Source: Holtermannia corniformis (Eukaryota > Basidiomycota > Tremellomycetes > Holtermanniales). Taken from it: a DNA stretch of 64,000 nucleotides. Of this stretch, positions 47,180-58,292 are shown piece by piece. The stretch's first letter is position 1. Each line of letters starts with the position of its first letter. Below the pieces are notes generated by a model that was not told the DNA's origin, did no database searches, and saw only the letters and a list, made by a program, of their open reading frames with translations. The position numbers and the translations under genes were made by a program. The stretch covers positions 31,590 to 95,589 of the forward strand of contig BCIJ01000018.1 of NCBI GenBank assembly GCA_001599935.1. The letters are read 5' to 3'.

Positions 47180-48746
47180 TTACTCGACGACGTGGTACTG
47201 CTTTGGCCGACGGAAGTTGCCCTGCTCGACGGGCGACGTGAACGTCTCGCTGTGGTCCCGTCAGCGACTGTTTGACATTCCAAGGCAAGCCACTCACGCG
47301 CTCCGGTATCGTCTGAGGTACTTGATCGCGTGCTCCTCAATGGTCTCCGGCTCCATCCCCAGCTCAGCCCAACCCTTGACAGGCTCGCCGTCGACGCCAC
47401 AAGCGCCATCGTTGCTGAGCGCCGGCGCGCTCCAGCCACTAGGCCGCGATGCGGCACCCTGATCGGCCGCAAACGCATCGACACCGACATCGTCAATGTA
47501 CTTGCGCTCGACCTCGTCCGGGGAGATGGTCGGCCACCAAAGAGCGCGGTTGATGATGTTGGAGATGAGGAGCGCGACCGACTTTGGCAGCACAGGTGCA
47601 CTCGAGACGGGCTTGAGCGTCAACGCGGACACGAGCTGCTCGAGTGAAGCGTAGGTGTGCAAGCCAGGACCGGGCAGGGCAAACGTCGATGAGGTAGATG
47701 TTTGAGGTGCCGTGAGCATGATGGTAAGCGCCTGAGCGACGTCCAGGACGTGCACGGGCAGGATCTTGGTCGCGCCGTGGTTGAGGCGGTACAAGATTGG
47801 ATACTCTGTAGCGTGTGAGCAATCTCAGGGGACACGAGTCTGTACAACGCACGGGCAATGCCGTTGAGCAACCAGTCCTCGGGACCAAAGAGAGCAGCCG
47901 GGCGGACAATGGTGGCCTCGGGGAACGCCTTGCGAACGGCCTGCTCGCCCGCATACTTGGACTTGTAGAAGGCCGAGGTCGAGTCAGGCGAGGCGTTGAG
48001 GTGCGAAAGGTGGATGAGGCGAGGAGTGTTGTTGGCAGCAGCAACCGAGGCAATGAGACCTGCGGCGCTGCGGGGGATCAGCAGAGGTCAGGACGCTCAT
48101 AGGAAAGCCACGAACGTGACGTTGATATCCTCGTACGAGTAGTTCCTGTGATGGTCAGTGACCGTTTACAGCCCGCCGCGCACAGCACGCACCGTGTCTC
48201 CCAATCCCGGCCAGCGAGGTTGTAGACCGTGTCCGAATGCCGTAAGCACTCTTCAATCTGCTGCGGGTTGCGTGCATCCCACTCCTGTGTAGCACGGTCA
48301 GCACTAAAAACGTTCGCAAGCTCGATAGCGTACCATTGGGATGATCTGACCCAAGTCACCCATGACGCGCAAGTGACGCTTCTCATCCTCATTCCGGTAC
48401 GGCACAATGACCTGAGTTCCGGCCTTGGCTGTGTCTTGCTTTAGCGTGGTGCCAGTGGATTGTACATATATGACTAACCCAGCTTGGAAACGAGGTATCG
48501 CCCGAGGAAACCAGTGGAGCCAAATACGGTCGCGGTGTGGCCCGAGACGGAGGAACGACCACCAGTGTGAGGGCCGTATTTGACGACAGGCTTGCGCGTG
48601 GCACCACCTTGGATGACGAGGTCGTGTGCGGACTGTAGTAGCATTTTGATTAGCTCTATCAGAACCATCGCAAGCGGTCCCAAAGGTTGACCTACCCTGA
48701 CAGAGGTGCGCGAGCCGCTCGCCTGAGCCGCCCGACTTCGGAGCAT
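47180..48746 (-). CDS. NDUFA9: Complex I NDUFA9/39-40 kDa subunit
   Basis: Accessory subunit of mitochondrial NADH:ubiquinone oxidoreductase with an atypical short-chain dehydrogenase fold that holds a structural NADPH. ATG 48746 begins a presequence ([17 protein letters not shown]), then the family start [22 protein letters not shown] and the dinucleotide motif [82 protein letters not shown] and [11 protein letters not shown] are all typical. The final exon reads [22 protein letters not shown]. It is divergent from the F-box gene. Confidence 0.93.
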
Positions 48747-49066
48747 CGGTGCTGATTTGTTATGAGCTACCGCACGAATATCTCTGCAAATCACAGCCGA
48801 CGTACACAATCTGATTGAGGACATTGTGCACCGCTTGTCTGCTGCCCTTGATGCTCTCTACGAGTGCCGACGAGATCCAGAAGTGCAAGGTGAGCTGCAC
48901 CAACGCACGCACCAACCACAACGCTCGCATTCAGGAAAGGGGGTTATGACCGGAAATCGCCGCGGGATCAGTTGAGGCGGGAATTGCTAGCGAGGTGCTA
49001 AAGCAAGTGACACTTCGGTAGCGCACTCGATCGCACCCACTCTCAGAAAGGCGCATCGGCACTTCC

Positions 49067-49081
49067 ATGAGAGCGCGATGA
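49067..49081 (+). promoter_or_regulatory. Four-codon upstream ORF overlapping the F-box start
   Basis: ATG AGA GCG CGA TGA. Its stop codon overlaps the main ATG at 49078 in an ATGA arrangement. If the transcript starts upstream, ribosomes could reinitiate at the main start or be throttled by the uORF. Confidence 0.5.
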
Positions 49082-50734
49082 GCATGGACAAGGTCCTCAC
49101 GCCTGACTTGGTACCGCTTCTCCTCGCATCGCTTGAACCTGACGATGTGGCGAGCTTTGCACAAACCTCGCGCCGGTGCTACGAGCTAGCTCTCGCAGAC
49201 GTCATCTGGCAACCTCTCTGCACTCGGTTCATCCGGGACAACTGCCGGCCACTGGAGCAGCATGCACCTATCGAAGTATGCAGATTCGAAGAGGCGCGCT
49301 GGCGCGAGGCTCGCTTTCCCGCCATCGTCCCGGTGACCGAACACCGCTGGTGGCGACTTTGGTGGATGATGCTCGGACCCCATCGTCCATTAATGGGCTT
49401 TTGGGCTCTGGACGCTCGTGAGGCACCCATGACATCTCCAGTACTACTGCTAACTTTGTAGCGGTTGCCGGTCGTCTGGCGGCGATCCGAATCTCTCCAT
49501 TGACCGGCACAATCACCTGCCAAGTCCTCCAGCGCATTGGGCTGAGCGATGCAGCTATCGTGGAATACCGAGCCATGCCTGGCAACTGTCACGAGCCGCT
49601 CGTTCACATGGGTAATGACGACTTTGTCGTTCTTCGCAAGCGCGAGTTTCGTCAGTTGTACAGGCTGAACGCATCGATGAGAGCTGATGCAGTCTCAGTC
49701 AGTGCATGTGACCCAAGCATAGAAACGACGCTGGCCTTTGACATAGCTATCAACTCGGCATGGCGTGTGGATGTTGGTCAAAAACCGACAGTCTGCGTTC
49801 GCCGCTGCAAGCTGCAACATGTCGCAACGGTAGACGACGAAGCGACCGACGCCAGGTTCCGACCGCGACCGACGCACATAGGTCCAAGCCAAGCCTACAT
49901 GACCGATATTCGCCCTCGGTACGCTCCAGGCTCGGAGTTCGAATACGTCTCTTTGGATGTGTCCAGACTACACGGCGGCAGCAGCTCGCTACCAGGGCTG
50001 CCTCCCCTTGTACGCCGTCTGGCTAGCCCGGGGGCCTGGCAGATCAACGCGTTGGCAAAAGGAGTCGAGCCCAGCAGCCGCAACTTGGGACACTACCGCG
50101 GTCCTGACGATGCCACACAAAACGAATCTGGATCCTACCACCGTGTGTATTCCCCAGCAAGTCTTCGAGCGGCTCAAGCTGCCGAAGTACAGAACCCCTT
50201 GGCGATACTGGCCGGGCTGTGGGTGGGATCCTACTCCGTCCACGGTCCCGAGGTCATCTACTTCCGGCCGTCACGAGTGACACACACGCTCGGTGACGAC
50301 CCTACCCCCGCGCCGACTCTGATCGACGCTATCAAGGTCACTGGCGACGAGTATGTCTCTTCACTATCACCAACAATGCCTTCATCGTAGCTGACCTGAT
50401 CAGAAACGTGCCATGCGGAGAGCTCACCTTTCAAATCTTCGAACCGGATCCATCCCGCTTCCATCCAAGATCAACAAACAACCCGACCGGGCTACAGCCC
50501 ATACCAACCGAGCGTCGACCGCTTCATATCCCACCTTGGCCTTTTGGCACTACCGCGAGGGAGAGACCGGCTATGGGACCTGAACTCCAGGGCCGGGCGC
50601 AGATTGCGCAGACGGGGTTCACGGACCCAGAGTGGATTGACTGCGTGGTTGGAGTCATGAGCGTCGATCAGGTCGTGGTAAGGTGGCCTGCTTTGCACTC
50701 GTATACCGTCTATACGAGGCTGACGGGGCTCTGA
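49078..50734 (+). CDS. F-box protein, FBXO31-like
   Basis: Substrate receptor of an SCF-type ubiquitin ligase by family. Three exons (49078-49417, 49462-50350, 50404-50734) give 519 residues. The N-terminal F-box is clear (LTPDLVPLLLASLEPDDVASFAQTSRRCYELALADVIWQPLC). The C-terminal half resembles the FBXO31 substrate-binding region: PLAILAGLWVGSYSVHGPEVIYF, KVTGDENVPCGELTFQIFE, GRAQIAQTGFTDPEWIDC and a final VVVRWPALHSYTVYTRL. The middle part also has the G-F-W block (LMGFWALDA). The substrate is unknown. The start codon overlaps a short upstream ORF. Confidence 0.85.
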
Positions 50735-50865
50735 GAGAGGCACGGAATATCAGCCATGCATCATCTGCAACGAGTTCAGTCTTCCGACAGCTCTTAGCAC
50801 CGATCGCACCCCTGCCATATCCATCGTATCATTCCTCCTCCCTCTCCATTGTTCGACATGACCTG

Positions 50866-51210
50866 TCAGTCAATGGACCTGTCAAGAACTGATGAAGACG
50901 CTTGGGTAGCAACAGAAGGACCGGTGCAGGCAGCATCCGTGCTCTTTGGCTTACAGCTCTCAGCGGCGATAGCTCCCCGGTCGTACTCGTACGAGATGTC
51001 TCCTCTGCCGAAACTCCATGCTGTGACAGCGTGCGATCGACACCATTTGTTGACAGTCTTACGCGAACCATGATATATACACCGCGGGCGGTCGCATGGT
51101 TCTAACGGTGCGATCGAGCTAGCGCGCGACTCGTCGATGAAAGCATTCACGGCCTCTTGCGCTGCTGCCCGTACTTTGCCATCCCTGCTCTTGTGATTGT
51201 GGAGAGACAT
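50866..51210 (-). CDS. Possible exon of a small unresolved gene
   Basis: Minus-strand open segment with SRDGKVRAAAQEAVNAFIDESRASS, preceded (about 51360-51250, minus) by an open stretch YSIACGEQRKRWLREKFESP that can be joined by a GTACGC...AG intron in frame. Both pieces look protein-like, but I see no in-frame ATG upstream and no recognised family. It lies between the F-box gene and the 3' end of the serine dehydratase. The rest of 50735-51522 shows nothing else. Confidence 0.25.
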   Translation of the reverse strand: MSLHNHKSRDGKVRAAAQEAVNAFIDESRASSIAPLEPCDRPRCIYHGSRKTVNKWCRSHAVTAWSFGRGDISYEYDRGAIAAESCKPKSTDAACTGPSVATQASSSVLDRSID

Positions 51211-51522
51211 TGAGTTTGCACTTACACAGCTGTAAACCTGCGTACCTCAGCGTTGCCCTGTGAATCTGCTTAAGCGTGCGCGGACTTTCGAACTTCTCGC
51301 GAAGCCAGCGCTTCCGTTGTTCTCCACAGGCAATGGAGTACCTGAATTTGTGATGTACAAGTCACAATGTGGTGAGAACATGTACGATTTCATCGAGCTC
51401 GCGGCGCTCAGTTAGGCGGCGTCATTCGACTGCAGCTACAGTACTAGGCTCACACCCTGAGCCGGCCGTCGCGGTTCATGCCCGATCCCTGAGCCTTGAA
51501 TATCTAGGGACCCCAGAAGTGG

Positions 51523-54511
51523 TCAGCATGCTGGTGAGGCTTATCGCCGGGTTAGCATATTTGATGAACCCAGGGAGCTGCTTACACAGCGGGATCCTGA
51601 CAGTCGTCTGCCACATCCGTAAGCGCACTGCCTTTGAGAATGATGCATTCAGACTCACCGCGAGTCCCGCTAGGCTCGTTTCCTTGTCTGCGCAAAGTAT
51701 CAGCAGCATCCTCGACGTTAGTCGAACAGCTCACAGTGGCTGTGCATGTCCCTTGCTGTCGTTCTCACTGCCTCGATCGCATCGTCCAATCTATACGAGG
51801 CGTGAGCGGCCTTGTGTGATCACGACCTTGCACGCTCACGAGACGGTATGTTGGCCATCGCCCGCCATCGCGAGCTGAGCGGCTGGAGTTGGTTTGAGAC
51901 GAGTATGATTGAAGGTTTGTAGACGCACCAGTTACAGCTTTGACTGCTCCGAGGCTGTTCCGTTCTGCGCAGTGTTCAGGCACTGCGGTGGTTGGAGGCA
52001 AGAATCTCACCAATGCAAGGTATTTGAACGAGACCATGAATCGGGTCACACGTCAGACCCAAGCTATAGTGCATCAGAAAGATAGGCCGGTTTCACTGTG
52101 TACTGCGCACTTGTGTCTGAGGCATCAAATCAGCCAAATGTCCAGCGGGCTCAACTGGTGACTAACTCGATACCGATTTCAGCAGCTTGCGTGATGATTT
52201 GCGGTGACGCTACCAGGAAGGTTAGCGACGGCGGGCGGAGGGTGGCATAGACGAACCGCCCAGACAGGCAGCAAGCCCACCAGCCTACAAAATGTGAGTG
52301 TTGTGTCAGGTCATACGAGGCGCACTGACAGCCATTGAACAGGCGACCCCGACTGTACAAATTTCAGCACGCTAGAAACCATGCAACATAAAACAGACCT
52401 TCACTCATGCAGCCACCGTCAGCCGCTGAGATTGTTGCGCCACGTTTGAAGAGCATGCCAATTGCTGCGACTATCAGCCTACTAGAGGCTATCCATCGTC
52501 GAGTACTGACCAGATGCTGTCAGCAAGAAAGTCATAACGCTGTAGGGGTGATCAGTCTTTATCATTTCACACTGACACTGAGAGCTAACTCACTCCCGCT
52601 CCGTGTCTTCGGACAGAAACTCGGTCACATATTTGAGCGTCGCTGGGATGACTCCAGCTGCGCCATTTGTCCTGCCTGGCGTCAGTTTCGCCATGACGGG
52701 TTCATGCCCAAGCTCACGGTGCTGTCACGACTCGGCCTCCTGTTGATACTGTCAGTTTACAGCATCGCTGGAAGGAGGCACCAACCCGACGCATTCACTT
52801 CATTCACCTATTGCCCGTCAGTTCATTGCATCCCCGCCGAGAGGGAACCCACCGCAATCGCCATAGCACTCAGATACTCTATCCCAGGAAAGACCGGCGT
52901 CGCTCTTAGTGGCACCGGACGCAGGTCGTGGTCTCGCCGTCCCACAGCCAGTTTGTTCATCTCTGCCATCCTGAGCAGCCCGTTCCCACCGTTTGAACTC
53001 CCGCCAATCAGCCCGGATGGGTAGAACCCGCGTTGCAGGCGGCGATAGAGCCCTGGTGCGCGGCGCTTGACGTTGAGTCCTCCAGGAAGATGTGGTTCCG
53101 TTGAAGTAACTCCAGATCGGATACATTCGTCCATCACTTGCCAGACTACGGGACGCGACTCAGTTCGGGCTTTGCAGCAGAATCATGGCACATACGCTTG
53201 AGCAAACCCTCGCGGATCTCATCTGCCGTCCTGAACGCAAGCTCGTTTTCCCACACAATCTGTGCGATCGTCAAGTTGTGTTCCCTTGTCAACGCAAGTA
53301 AGGTAGCCGCGTCGCGAAAAAGGTAAGGCGGCTGCTTGTTCGTGCCGATATTGTCCGTTTCCGAAGTACTCGAAGAATCATTGCCCGTAGCTTTCGGTTC
53401 GGTGAGAGCGCCAGGTGGTTCAATGGCGGGTACTTGTGTTTGCTGTCCGTGCATCTGATCACGACGGGACGGCTCGGCGTCAGCTTTGTTGATGCTGCGG
53501 TAATAGACGTTCTCCGTCGTCTGCGTTTCGTTGTTGACGACGAAACCACCGCCTGGTATCCGTCAGTTGCCCGCGAGTGCCTATGCGTATTTTGTTTCTG
53601 ACCGACGGAGAAATACTGGTTCGTCGCGAGCATGTCCCCGTTGTCGTCAAACACGGAAAAGCGCATTCCATTCGGGTGTTCTGGAAGTGGGTCGAGACGC
53701 CATCCCTGCCAATGTCAGCCCATGGCCGGCACTTGCGACTACGACAGATACTCGCCATGTCTTTGCCCATGTCGAACCTGATGCGCTTGCCGTTCTCGCC
53801 TCCTAGCATCATATGCTTGACAGCGACGATGTTTTCGTAACGCGAATTGACGGTTGAGGTGTCAATCGTCTCAGGCTGCTCTGTGTTAGCCGGTTGCCAA
53901 GTGGTAGTATAGCGCACGTCGGACGACTCCAAGCCCATGATGACTGCCTATGGTTTGGCATCAGTATGGACATGCAAATCTGAGCCGTGTCGGGCGCACC
54001 TCCGGCGTCATATGCCTGAAACGTCAGCGGTGAACGTACCCAACATAGCACAACCTACCCTTTGCCAGTTGCTGCCAGGCTACCATAGAGAGTGACCTTC
54101 AGGCTTGCGACCTGTCACACGACCTGTCAGGTTCTTGAGCCACTCAGAAGTGCCACACTCGCCCTTGCAAGCAGGCCCAAGCCCCTCAGATCCTCCACAA
54201 AGATCTTGCCGGCCCTATCACTCTGATTCAGCAGCTTCATTCTGCACACACGGCTATCCGCTTTGCCGACATGTAACTCACCGCATGGGCCCAACAGTGT
54301 GCGAGCTGCTCGGACCGATACCGATACTGAACAGGTCAAATGTCGAGATGACGGCGTGTTCTGGTCGCGGCATCGATTCTCCAGGGAGGATCTGTGGGAG
54401 TGCAGGCGGGGAAGGGGTTGAGAGGTCTCGTCGGAAATGGGCAACGGGACCATGCCGAAACGTGTTGAAACGCGGTCGAAAGGCCAAGACGGTCCGTATC
54501 GATGTCTTCAT
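51523..54511 (-). CDS. L-serine dehydratase, Fe-S type, very intron-rich
   Basis: Iron-sulfur L-serine ammonia-lyase (EC 4.3.1.17 family) that turns serine into pyruvate and ammonia. ATG 54511 begins a basic, possibly mitochondrial, leader ([21 protein letters not shown]), then [25 protein letters not shown]. The beta region follows ([49 protein letters not shown]) and then the alpha region ([112 protein letters not shown], ending VRIPLSC). The Cys residues that hold the cluster in the family (GGC, TCDP, IPC) are present. About 24 exons are needed, including one of 6 nt (52111-52116), two of 22 nt and one of 16 nt, and two introns have GC donors. Confidence 0.9.
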
Positions 54512-55205
54512 GACGTCCCACTTTGCCACCGACGGTACCGTGGTAGATTACCCCTTGCAGCTCCCAGACCTCAGTCGGGCAGTCGACAGGGATTCCTCGT
54601 CAGGTGTTGGTGGAGAAAGCCGCACCTGACTCGAAGATAGCAGGGTCCTTTCGCTGCCCGGATCGCGATAAGGTATCAACTTGGGCCCACGCTGCGCACT
54701 CGGTTGTCAATGTTGTCAGAGCTTGCATCCTGTCCCTGCAGTGAGCATCTGACTACTCGGTCATTGCTCTGCGGTCAAGTCATGGCCAATCGTCGCAGCA
54801 AATGGGAAATTGGCGGTTGGACAATGACAGAGTGAACTCGCACGTGGCACGGATCGCATCTGGAGCTTGCCTATCCTCAGAGATGCAACTCGCCAAGCCC
54901 TCGACAGCTTGTCACGATGCACACTTGCGTGCTAGACCGAGCTAGCCTGATCGGCGTTGCCTTCTCAGACTGGCGGTGATCGCCGTCGCCGTCTGCACCT
55001 GAACTCCGCCAAGACAAAGCCACGCGCCGGAAGCAGAAGGCCGATCAGGGTTTTTGCGTGTCCTGGCCTTCGCTCGAGTGAGTGAGTCACCGGTGACTGA
55101 CAGTCGGGCTTTTCGGGTACTTTGCACGATCACTCGCAGTGCCAAACTCCGTAACTGATCGACTGGGTGAGTAGCCGATCTCGACGCCCCACAGGCAGAA
55201 CAGCA
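54512..55205. promoter_or_regulatory. Divergent promoter region, serine dehydratase / bZIP
   Basis: About 690 nt without a supported gene between two divergent starts. It contains a 14-nt perfect palindrome (listed separately) about 110 nt before the bZIP start. No other clear element was found. Confidence 0.45.
55085..55098. promoter_or_regulatory. 14-nt perfect palindrome upstream of the bZIP gene
   Basis: AGTCACCGGTGACT is its own reverse complement and contains two outward GTCAC/GTGAC half-sites, of the kind bZIP dimers bind when spaced suitably. It lies 108 nt upstream of the bZIP start codon. Binding is inferred, not shown. Confidence 0.35.
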
Positions 55206-56926
55206 ATGACCACGCTCCAGCTGATTGAACACGGGCGGATGACTTCGTGGACGGCGTTTACGGCGGGCACTGCGGAGCTCTCCCAACCGCCGGTACACAC
55301 CATCCCAGTAGATCCAGGTCCATCTCAGTGGATGCATCGACCAATAGTGGAGCCCATGGTCCAGAACAATAGCGCTGTGCAGAGTGGCAAGAGGCAGCGC
55401 GATGACGATGGGACAGCGATGTCCAAGGAAGAGGTCCTTCGGGAGAAGAATCGGATCAAACAACGCAATCTCCGCGGTAAGTATTTCCGCCCATTGTGGT
55501 CCAACTTCCCTGCTGATCGTTTGCGACAGAGCGCCGTGCCAACCATGTCCAGACCCTCGAGGCCAATGTGTCAGGCTTGAACGAGACTATAGCCCTACTC
55601 CAGAACACGATCGATAAGACGCAGTCACGCGAGCGTGCGCTCCAAAACTGGGTAGACGCTCTCGAAAATACTCTGGTGTCGCACAACCTGGGTCATGTGG
55701 TTCTCCAACTTCGCGAGCGCCACGCAAGTGGCAAGCTTGGCGCCGCAGCATACGAATCGCCCGACAGCTCGCGTCCGGCGAGCTCGAGCTCGTACGGCTG
55801 GCAGCCGTACCCGACCTCGGTTACTGCCGGATCTGCGAGGCAGGATGGGCAAGCGCGAAGCAAGCCGCCCCTGTCAGGCTGGAATCCAGCCTACCCGACA
55901 CCTGCAGGCTATGGGTCACTGCCTCTTGCTCCTTCGACGACGTCAAGTACTACCCATTCGTCGACACCACCACTATCACCTCGCAGCATGTCGATTGCAG
56001 ATCTGCTCAACACTTGGCCTCCGCAGACTGCGCCGAAGCACGACATGACTCTGTCTATGGGTCCTGGCACTGCTTCGACGGGAATCGAGCTTGACTTTAC
56101 CGCGATTGGGCCGGGCGTGAGGATGAACGGCAACGCCGTCGACTTCACTCCTCCTGGAGTTTGGCCCAGCCCAGGCGAGACGAGGGACGTGCTCGGCACC
56201 TGTGGTGATACCAGTCGGCAAGTCGTCAATATATCTTTTGGTGGATCCCCAAACGTCTCAACCCAGTAAGTCGTCCAACCTGCCTAGTTTAGCACGACTG
56301 ACACTGAACAAAGTCAGAGCAGTACCGCACTGCATCCCGCGGTCATTGCTGCTCGCCACTTTCTACGTCAGTTGTATCCGGATCCACTCCTCCCGCCGCT
56401 CCTCCCCATGCCGCCGATCGAGAATCCCCAAGTCCAGCACCTCCTGCTTCTTGGGCTACGCAGCCTGTCAAGCCCGGAACAGATCGAGTACTATACCTCG
56501 CTTCAGCTTAATTTTCTCGCACCGAGCGACGCCCAGATTGTGCTCGCGCACGCTCAATCTCCCAACGCCGATCCCCGCATCACAGCCTTCCCTTCGATCC
56601 TCCTACGTCTCCGCATCATCCAGAACCTAGCAACACTGGATCTCACTTCATTCTTCGCGGGTTTGCTATCCAATGCGAGCCTGTACGGCTGCACAGCCGA
56701 TTTTCACGCTTGGGAACTACCGCACGATTTCTGGCTTGCGTGGGCGAAACCGTTCCCTGGTGCTACGCTGTACTGTGGCAGCTTGAGGGAGTGGAGAAGG
56801 CGCGATGGGCATACGGGCGCAAAGCTGGCGGACGTTCTCATGGGCTGCGAAGCGCCGACGAGCCGGCGGCTCGACTCGGTCGGTCAACCGCCTAATTGGC
56901 GCTTTGGCAAGGCCCAGAAGGCCTAG
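55206..56926 (+). CDS. bZIP transcription factor
   Basis: Three exons (55206-55476, 55530-56265, 56320-56926) give 537 residues. The basic region and zipper are at about residues 78-145: KNRIKQRNLRERRANHVQTL, followed by heptad-like LEANVSGLNETIALLQNTI. The NRxxQRxxRERR pattern is like the Yap/Pap1 group. The middle is Ser/Pro/Thr-rich. The C-terminal 190 residues form a conserved-looking helical domain (AARHFLRQLYPDPLLPPLLP, LLLLGLRSLSSPEQIEYYTSL, ALYGC-like LYGCTADFHAWELPHDFWLAW) that may match the domain found in many fungal bZIP proteins (DUF3425-like); that match is tentative. The acceptor at 56319 was chosen because it keeps the HPAVIAARHF frame. Confidence 0.85.
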
Positions 56927-56989
56927 GTGTCACATATGTCTACATTGACACATTGTATGTTACAGTCTGTGATATGTAATATAGGCATC

Positions 56990-58200
56990 TTACGATACAG
57001 GCGACACTGCTCCTTCTGTCGTAGATGGGCGCGCACTTCGTGTAGGTATGGGGATCTTGGACCGAGTCGGCAGAGTAGAGATCTGAATGGATCGTGATCG
57101 GACATGCCGTGTCGCTGATGCAGCAGTACCGCTTGCTAACGGCAGTGAACTTCCGCGTGAATGGCGCACGCGCAAAGGTGAGGACACAGGCGTAGCGAGC
57201 GCTTTGTTGCCCTCGTCAATCAACGTGCGCAGTTGCAGAGTCATGGCTGCAAGTCGCGCCGAGACGGGGTCGTCCTCGTCCGTTGCACTGTCAGATTCGG
57301 AAGAGGGCTATGGCGCGCAGGGAATGTCAGTGTCAAAGAGTGCTGGCCTGGTCGAGTGACGCACCGAGCCTTCGATCTCCTCATAGGCTGGGGGCGGAGC
57401 TTGTTCGCTCGCGGTCGGCGTCGTCAAGGCTGTTGTGTCCGACGAACAGGGCTCTTGCGCGTCTGACGCCTTGACGGGTATTCGGTCAGGGATTGAAGCT
57501 GCCCTCTCAGTCACGCCAGGCGGTGGTCGTTGCTCGAGTGTCGGCAGGACCGGTATCGGTGCGGATTCAGAGGGAATCACGCTGCTCGTGCATAATCGAT
57601 ATGCAGTCCTGTAAATCATCATATCAGCTAGCTGGACCACGCAAGCCGGATCACGGACAGGCCGACTGCCGCTCCAAGAATCGTCGCGTCAACTGCCGCA
57701 CCGAAGACGGCTCCGGCCCAAGATTTCCGGCGCGTCTTGCTGCCATCAAATGTCAACTCGGTCCCACTGAAAAAATCCACCGACGCACTCTGACTGGGTC
57801 GTCGTTATCATAGTCTGCGGCTCATCGCTCTCAGAGGGCTGGGTGCGAGCCGTCATGTCATTGAGCCTGGGTACCGGGCCAATGCTACGGAACGTCGTGC
57901 CAACGTCTTCCCATTCAGGGCAGCTGCTGTGGAGGTATCCGCAGCGGACGTCGACTCTGTGCGCCGGCGCTCTTCGTGTCTGTTGGGTGCACAAGCATGC
58001 ATCAACAACCCTATCCTTCAGCGACAAGAATGATCCGCGCACGGTCCATGCCTTTGCTGACGCACAGACTGTGTTCGCTAACGGTGCATGGACGGCGGGA
58101 CAGTCGACGGATGGCGCACGGTGCTGTGGTGGGATAGACGCTGACTGGACAGACTCGATCAGTGCTGAAACCCGCGTATGGTCTGAATCGCAATGAAAAC
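56990..58200 (-). CDS. Single-pass membrane protein with PPxY motif, 5' end unresolved
   Basis: Minus-strand exons joined by consensus sites: a cysteine-containing outer segment (GYLHSSCPEWEDVGTTFRSIGP), then PSESDEPQTMITTTHGTELTFDGS, a hydrophobic helix (AGAVFGAAVDATILGAAVGLSVI) after a KTRRK stop-transfer-like patch, a Pro/Ser/Thr-rich region with APPPAYEEIEG (a PPxY motif, the ligand of WW domains), an acidic patch (SSESDSATDEDDP) and a Ser/Arg-rich tail ending at 56990. No ATG or signal peptide could be fixed in 58000-58230, so the first exon is missing. No known family; the PPxY suggests recruitment of a Rsp5-type ligase, which is inference. Confidence 0.5.
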
Positions 58201-58292
58201 TGACTGACTGGCCACCGATTCACTCACCGCTTGCAGCTCAACCGATCACATATAGCAAGACGTCTTCCGCACTACCACGTCAAGCCGCCACA

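Noticed and set aside
52407..53024. 205-codon plus-strand frame
   Set aside because: Shadow of serine dehydratase exons on the other strand, which carry clear family motifs.
54942..55463. 173-codon minus-strand frame over the bZIP start
   Set aside because: Out-of-frame shadow of the bZIP exon; no splice support.
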